Shown here: positions 4,183 through 6,817 of the stretch, piece by piece
Layout of the letters: every line of letters starts with the position of its first letter
How positions within the stretch are numbered: the first letter of the stretch is position 1
Assembly: GCA_964414015.1 (NCBI GenBank)
Contig: CAYPUE010000040.1
Coordinates: 1 to 6,817, forward strand
Length of the DNA: 6,817 nt
DNA from: JAUSEW01 sp964414015
GTDB taxonomy: Bacteria > Patescibacteriota > Microgenomatia > Levybacterales > UBA12049
Direction: 5' to 3'
The notes under the pieces: generated by a model
The model's database searches: none
Seen by the model: only the letters and a program-made list of their open reading frames with translations
What the model was told of the DNA's origin: nothing
Position numbers and translations under genes: made by a program

Positions 4183-6510
4183 TTATTTTTCCCAAGATTG
4201 GAGGGCTTGTTTGGCAGGAGAGTCGTTTGGTAAAAGATTATTCAAAATATATTTCATTTGCTCAATTGCTTTGTTCTGCAGTTCAAAATTTACCACTTTT
4301 CCATTTTTGTCAAGCGCTTTTTGATGGTAAAAAAGCCCCAACGCATAATAAGCATCTCTGTAAGCAGGTCTTAATTTTATAGTGTTTTGTAAAACCTCTA
4401 TGCCTTTGTCCAAATCACCGTTTTGCCCATACAAAACTCCTAAATTGTAAGAGATGTTAGCATCTGTTGGTGCGAGTTTTTGGGCTTCTTTTATAGCGTC
4501 AAGCGAAGACATAAGATAACGGCTGTCAATTTGTGCAAGAGTATAAAATATTCTAACTCTGCTTTTCCAAAAAACTACATTATTTGGGTGGCTAGTAACA
4601 ATTTGGTTACTGGTTAATATCGCTTCTTGAGCAAGTGCGGAGGCAATCTGCGCGCTTTCGGATGCTTGTTCGGGTTTGTTTTGGGACAAAAGTTCAGTTG
4701 CCAAAACTGCGTCATTTATAGACATCTCATCTCTAAAAACAGGTTCACCCGCTCGTTTTGAAACCGCGTCGTGAAGATAAGGATAGGCTTGCTGAAAACT
4801 GCCGGCTCTGTCAAGATTGGAGCCGTAAGCATAAGAAACATCAGCCTGCCAGAATCGCAACAAATTTAGAATCATGAATAAAGAAGCAAGAATTATGAAG
4901 AGAATAAATGTCCATTGATATAAAGATATCTCATTGGTTTTTGATTCCCTTCTTGGGAAAATAAATTCTTCTCCGGGTTTGAGCATTTCTGCCAGAACAA
5001 AAACAAAGGCAGGAATCAGGAAAAGATAAATATTAACTATCACAACAGAGAAACCAAAAAAGTTGGTAATCAGTATTGAGATATAGCCTGCGAGAAGAGC
5101 AAGAATTAAAATTTTGTTCGTGTCATGCTGAACTAGTTTCAGCATCTTAGCTTTTGCGGATTTGAGATCCTGAAATAAATTCAGGATGACAATCGTGAGG
5201 AAAAAACCTACTATTCCAAGATAGGTTCCTAGTCCAAATATTCCGGTAGTTGCTAAATAGTTGAGGTATTCGTTGTGGGCTTTGTTGTAAAGAAAATTCC
5301 ATTCGGAAGTAAGATTATGAGCGGTTGGACGGTACTGGTAATAGGCAAAAGCAAAAGTTTCAACTCCGGTTCCAAAGATGGGATTATGTTTCCAGATGTC
5401 CAAAGCTCCTTTCCAGACAATAGCTCGGATTTCCTGCGAACCGGTGATATTATTCTCCAAAGATGGTCCGCCGGTTGGCGGGGTTGGTTTTTGCACCTGC
5501 TTAATGGAGGATGAAAGCCTGCTTTGAATATTAGAGAAGGTTAAGAAATTAAGCCGTTCAATGGGTGTACCCACAAAGAATACTATAATTAAAAAAATAA
5601 TTGCGCTTGGCAGTAAAAGCTTTAGAGATGTTTTCGTCCATTTCTCTATTAAGAAGTATAAAGCTGCAAAGATTAAGAGTCCTCCAACAAGTCCCAAAAA
5701 TCCTGATTGGGACTTGGTGTATAAAAGATCAAGAAAAAATAAAGCAAAAACCGCCAGAAACCATTTAGATTTTTTAATTGCCAAAGTCAGAGTTATCGGT
5801 ATTAAAATTGCCAGATAGGCTGCCATCCAGTTAGGTTGGCCAAGAGTTGAAAAAATTCTAATTTTGGGCTGGAAATCAGCTGTCCAGCAGGAAACATCGA
5901 AATTTCCTCTGAAAATAAGACAAGTCGGATCAAAACCGAAATGTGAAGGAAGTCCCCACAAGGCAACGATAACCCCGGAAGCAAGACTTAAATACAAAGC
6001 GCGTTTGACCATTTTGAAAGCATCTAAAACAGCGAGGTCCTGCCGCTCGCCACCTCGCTGGTGCTCATTATCGCTAACAAGCGATTGCGCGCCAGCAAGG
6101 TCTCTGGCTCGCGTCACCCCTTTTGCATTCGCCCCAATAGGAAAATTGCTTACAAATGCGTAGTAAAGAAAGATATAGGACATTATGGAGAGGAGGCCGC
6201 CATTGAACCTTGAGTAGTATCCCCACAAGGAGGTATGGCTGTCAAGAGAAAAAATAGTTGAGATGATTTGGGAAAGTAAGAATAAAAGAATGGGTACATC
6301 CAAAGGAGTTTTTTGTATAATAATTCGTTTTTGGATAATCATTTTCGTCGCCCAAGCAGCCAAAATGAGAATAGTTAATATGAAAGTCAGCCACATTTTG
6401 TTGAATTCAAAAAGCTCCGAAGTGACGCTGGTGAATGCAAGAGAAACCAATAGGAAGAGGCAATAGAATGAATACTCGATGATTTTGTTGCAAAGCCTTA
6501 CAATGGTCAT
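4183..6510 (-). CDS. O-antigen ligase/polymerase-like membrane protein with C-terminal TPR repeats
   Basis: This 775-aa protein has about ten to twelve membrane helices between residues 10 and 555, then a soluble C-terminal region. It matches the Wzy_C/WaaL O-antigen ligase family: STLGQPNWMAAYL (221-233), then the large external loop with R362 in IRAIVWKGALDIWKHNPIFG and H412 in KAHNEYLNYLATTGIFGLG. Such proteins use lipid-linked glycans to join or polymerise surface polysaccharides, or to glycosylate proteins. After the last helix (about 533-552), residues 640-765 contain TPR-like units, clearest at ANISYNLGVLYGQNGDLDKG (684-703). These should lie outside the membrane and bind partners or substrate. 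Two in-frame repeat inserts fall in loops (about 126-162 and 440-464), and a Pro/Gly-rich segment (341-349) may be a third. The gene starts at ATG 6510 with no Shine-Dalgarno. The acceptor cannot be told from sequence. Confidence 0.85.
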   Translation of the reverse strand: MTIVRLCNKIIEYSFYCLFLLVSLAFTSVTSELFEFNKMWLTFILTILILAAWATKMIIQKRIIIQKTPLDVPILLFLLSQIISTIFSLDSHTSLWGYYSRFNGGLLSIMSYIFLYYAFVSNFPIGANAKGVTRARDLAGAQSLVSDNEHQRGGERQDLAVLDAFKMVKRALYLSLASGVIVALWGLPSHFGFDPTCLIFRGNFDVSCWTADFQPKIRIFSTLGQPNWMAAYLAILIPITLTLAIKKSKWFLAVFALFFLDLLYTKSQSGFLGLVGGLLIFAALYFLIEKWTKTSLKLLLPSAIIFLIIVFFVGTPIERLNFLTFSNIQSRLSSSIKQVQKPTPPTGGPSLENNITGSQEIRAIVWKGALDIWKHNPIFGTGVETFAFAYYQYRPTAHNLTSEWNFLYNKAHNEYLNYLATTGIFGLGTYLGIVGFFLTIVILNLFQDLKSAKAKMLKLVQHDTNKILILALLAGYISILITNFFGFSVVIVNIYLFLIPAFVFVLAEMLKPGEEFIFPRRESKTNEISLYQWTFILFIILASLFMILNLLRFWQADVSYAYGSNLDRAGSFQQAYPYLHDAVSKRAGEPVFRDEMSINDAVLATELLSQNKPEQASESAQIASALAQEAILTSNQIVTSHPNNVVFWKSRVRIFYTLAQIDSRYLMSSLDAIKEAQKLAPTDANISYNLGVLYGQNGDLDKGIEVLQNTIKLRPAYRDAYYALGLFYHQKALDKNGKVVNFELQNKAIEQMKYILNNLLPNDSPAKQALQSWEK
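5121..5191. repeat. Paired-palindrome repeat element inside the ligase gene
   Basis: Two 27-base arms (5121-5147 and 5165-5191) are inverted copies of each other, matching at 22 of 27 positions by my count, with perfect ends TGTCAT and ATGACA. Each arm is also a hairpin by itself: ATGCTGAA/TTCAGCAT (5125-5132, 5138-5145) and ATCCTGAA/TTCAGGAT (5167-5174, 5180-5187), each with a 5-nt loop. In the ligase it reads in frame as VILNLFQDLKSAKAKMLKLV and onward (residues 440-464), in a loop between two membrane helices. The sequence strongly resembles dispersed palindromic elements of this type in other bacteria. Confidence 0.8.
5465..5483. repeat. Small GC-rich hairpin in the ligase gene
   Basis: CCGCC (5468-5472) and GGCGG (5477-5481) form a perfect 5-bp stem with a GGTT loop. 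It encodes part of PTPPTGGPS in the external loop of the ligase. It may be a remnant of a dispersed repeat, or simply a Pro/Gly-rich linker. Confidence 0.3.
6025..6135. repeat. GC-rich hairpin insert within the ligase gene
   Basis: This block stands out by GC content in an AT-rich gene. CAGCGAGGT (6030-6038) and ACCTCGCTG (6052-6060) form a perfect 9-bp inverted repeat. A second nested hairpin follows: ATCGCT (6070-6075) / AGCGAT (6080-6085) inside GCTGGTG (6057-6063) / CGCCAGC (6090-6096, one G-T wobble). The 13-mer at 6036-6048 also occurs in the def insert. It reads through as about 37 residues (126-162) in a loop between two membrane helices. Confidence 0.65.
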
Positions 6511-6817
6511 TATGTAATTTTTAATTTAAAATTTAAAATTTTTAATCAAATACTAATTTATAAAATTAAAATTCAATAAAAATTGAAAATTGAAAATTTG
6601 AAATTAATTTTAATGTAGCATATTGGAAAACTTTGAGCAAGGTGATAGTATAGAAATTAACCTAATTAATCTAATTGACCTAATTTCTAAACAATTATGA
6701 TCTAACATTTATCATTTAACATCTCTCATTGATTTACTAATTGACAAATATCTCAATGAAACAATCAATGGTAAATGAAAAATGGCAAATGAAAAATTCT
6801 AATTATGTTTAGATTAA
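6511..6817. repeat. Intergenic region of AT-rich short repeat words; no gene seen
   Basis: I find no convincing gene or structured RNA in these 307 bases. The region is a series of blocks, each made of one short word repeated with changes. These are AAATTTAAAATTTT near 6521-6545, ATTGAAAATTGAAAATT at 6582-6598, CTAATTAATCTAATTGACC near 6662-6680, TAACATTTATCATTTAACAT near 6703-6722, and AAATGAAAAATGGCAAATG near 6773-6791. The first two recur inside fmt. The region must contain the ligase promoter and perhaps signals for a gene beyond the window. Confidence 0.6.
6612..6640 (-). promoter_or_regulatory. Possible promoter of the ligase/cyclase-like gene pair
   Basis: On the minus strand TTGCTC (6640-6635) and TACATT (6617-6612) are 17 nt apart, and a TG one base before the -10 box adds an extended -10. 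Transcription would start near 6605 and leave a leader of about 95 nt made of AT-rich repeats. Both boxes are imperfect, and AT-rich DNA gives many chance matches. Confidence 0.25.

Noticed and set aside
5864..6163. 99-codon plus-strand frame opposite the ligase gene
   Set aside because: The ligase frame is continuous and shows clear membrane helices here. The opposite frame has no recognisable features.
6675..6701. Plus-strand promoter TTGACC / TATGAT
   Set aside because: The spacer is only 15 nt and no gene start follows in the window. The boxes are part of the repeat words.
6655..6800. Possible CRISPR array in the repeat-rich 3' region
   Set aside because: Repeat units are short, imperfect and change from block to block. 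There are no constant-length direct repeats with unique spacers, and no cas gene.
6756..6812. 18-codon frame near the window end (ATG 6756, TAG 6810-6812)
   Set aside because: It is composed of the AAATGAAAAATGG repeat word and shows no promoter at a sensible distance and no protein-like pattern.

Overview
The window most resembles a Patescibacteria (candidate phyla radiation) genome, probably of the Microgenomates type. Pointers are the AT-rich, tightly packed genes, a CxxC-type ribosomal protein L28, a two-repeat lycopene-cyclase-fold membrane protein, an O-antigen-ligase/TPR fusion, and repeat inserts inside ordinary housekeeping genes. This placement is inference from gene style, not from a marker tree.

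Layout. Positions 1-96 hold the 3' end of rpmB (L28, + strand). A possible 76-codon unknown gene runs convergently on the minus strand (93-323) and may share a divergent promoter with an unknown 218-aa gene on the plus strand (355-1011). That gene's tail overlaps fmt (minus, 1004-1855). Next, on the plus strand, comes a Tat-exported HExxH protein (1936-2778), then def (minus, 2811-3437). The last two genes form a minus-strand pair: a 775-aa O-antigen-ligase/Wzy-like membrane protein with C-terminal TPRs (6510-4183), followed by a lycopene-cyclase-domain-like membrane protein (4177-3488). The final 307 bases (6511-6817) hold no gene I can support and consist of short AT-rich repeat words.

How the genes relate. 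rpmB, fmt and def belong to translation: Fmt formylates initiator Met-tRNA and Def removes the formyl group from new proteins. Def and fmt lie on the same strand in the common def-fmt order, but the Tat/HExxH gene sits between them in the opposite direction. The ligase/TPR protein and its small partner are envelope proteins; the ligase probably joins or polymerises surface glycans.

Two things stand out. First, coding sequences carry in-frame repeats: a paired-palindrome element in the ligase gene, GC-rich hairpin inserts in def and the ligase that share a 13-mer read in the same frame, and AT-rich repeat words in fmt that recur in the terminal intergenic region. Second, several starts (ATG or GTG) lie 6 to 9 bases after a TATAAT-like -10 box with no Shine-Dalgarno sequence, which suggests leaderless mRNAs. 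I did not find a clearly new defence or mobile system here.
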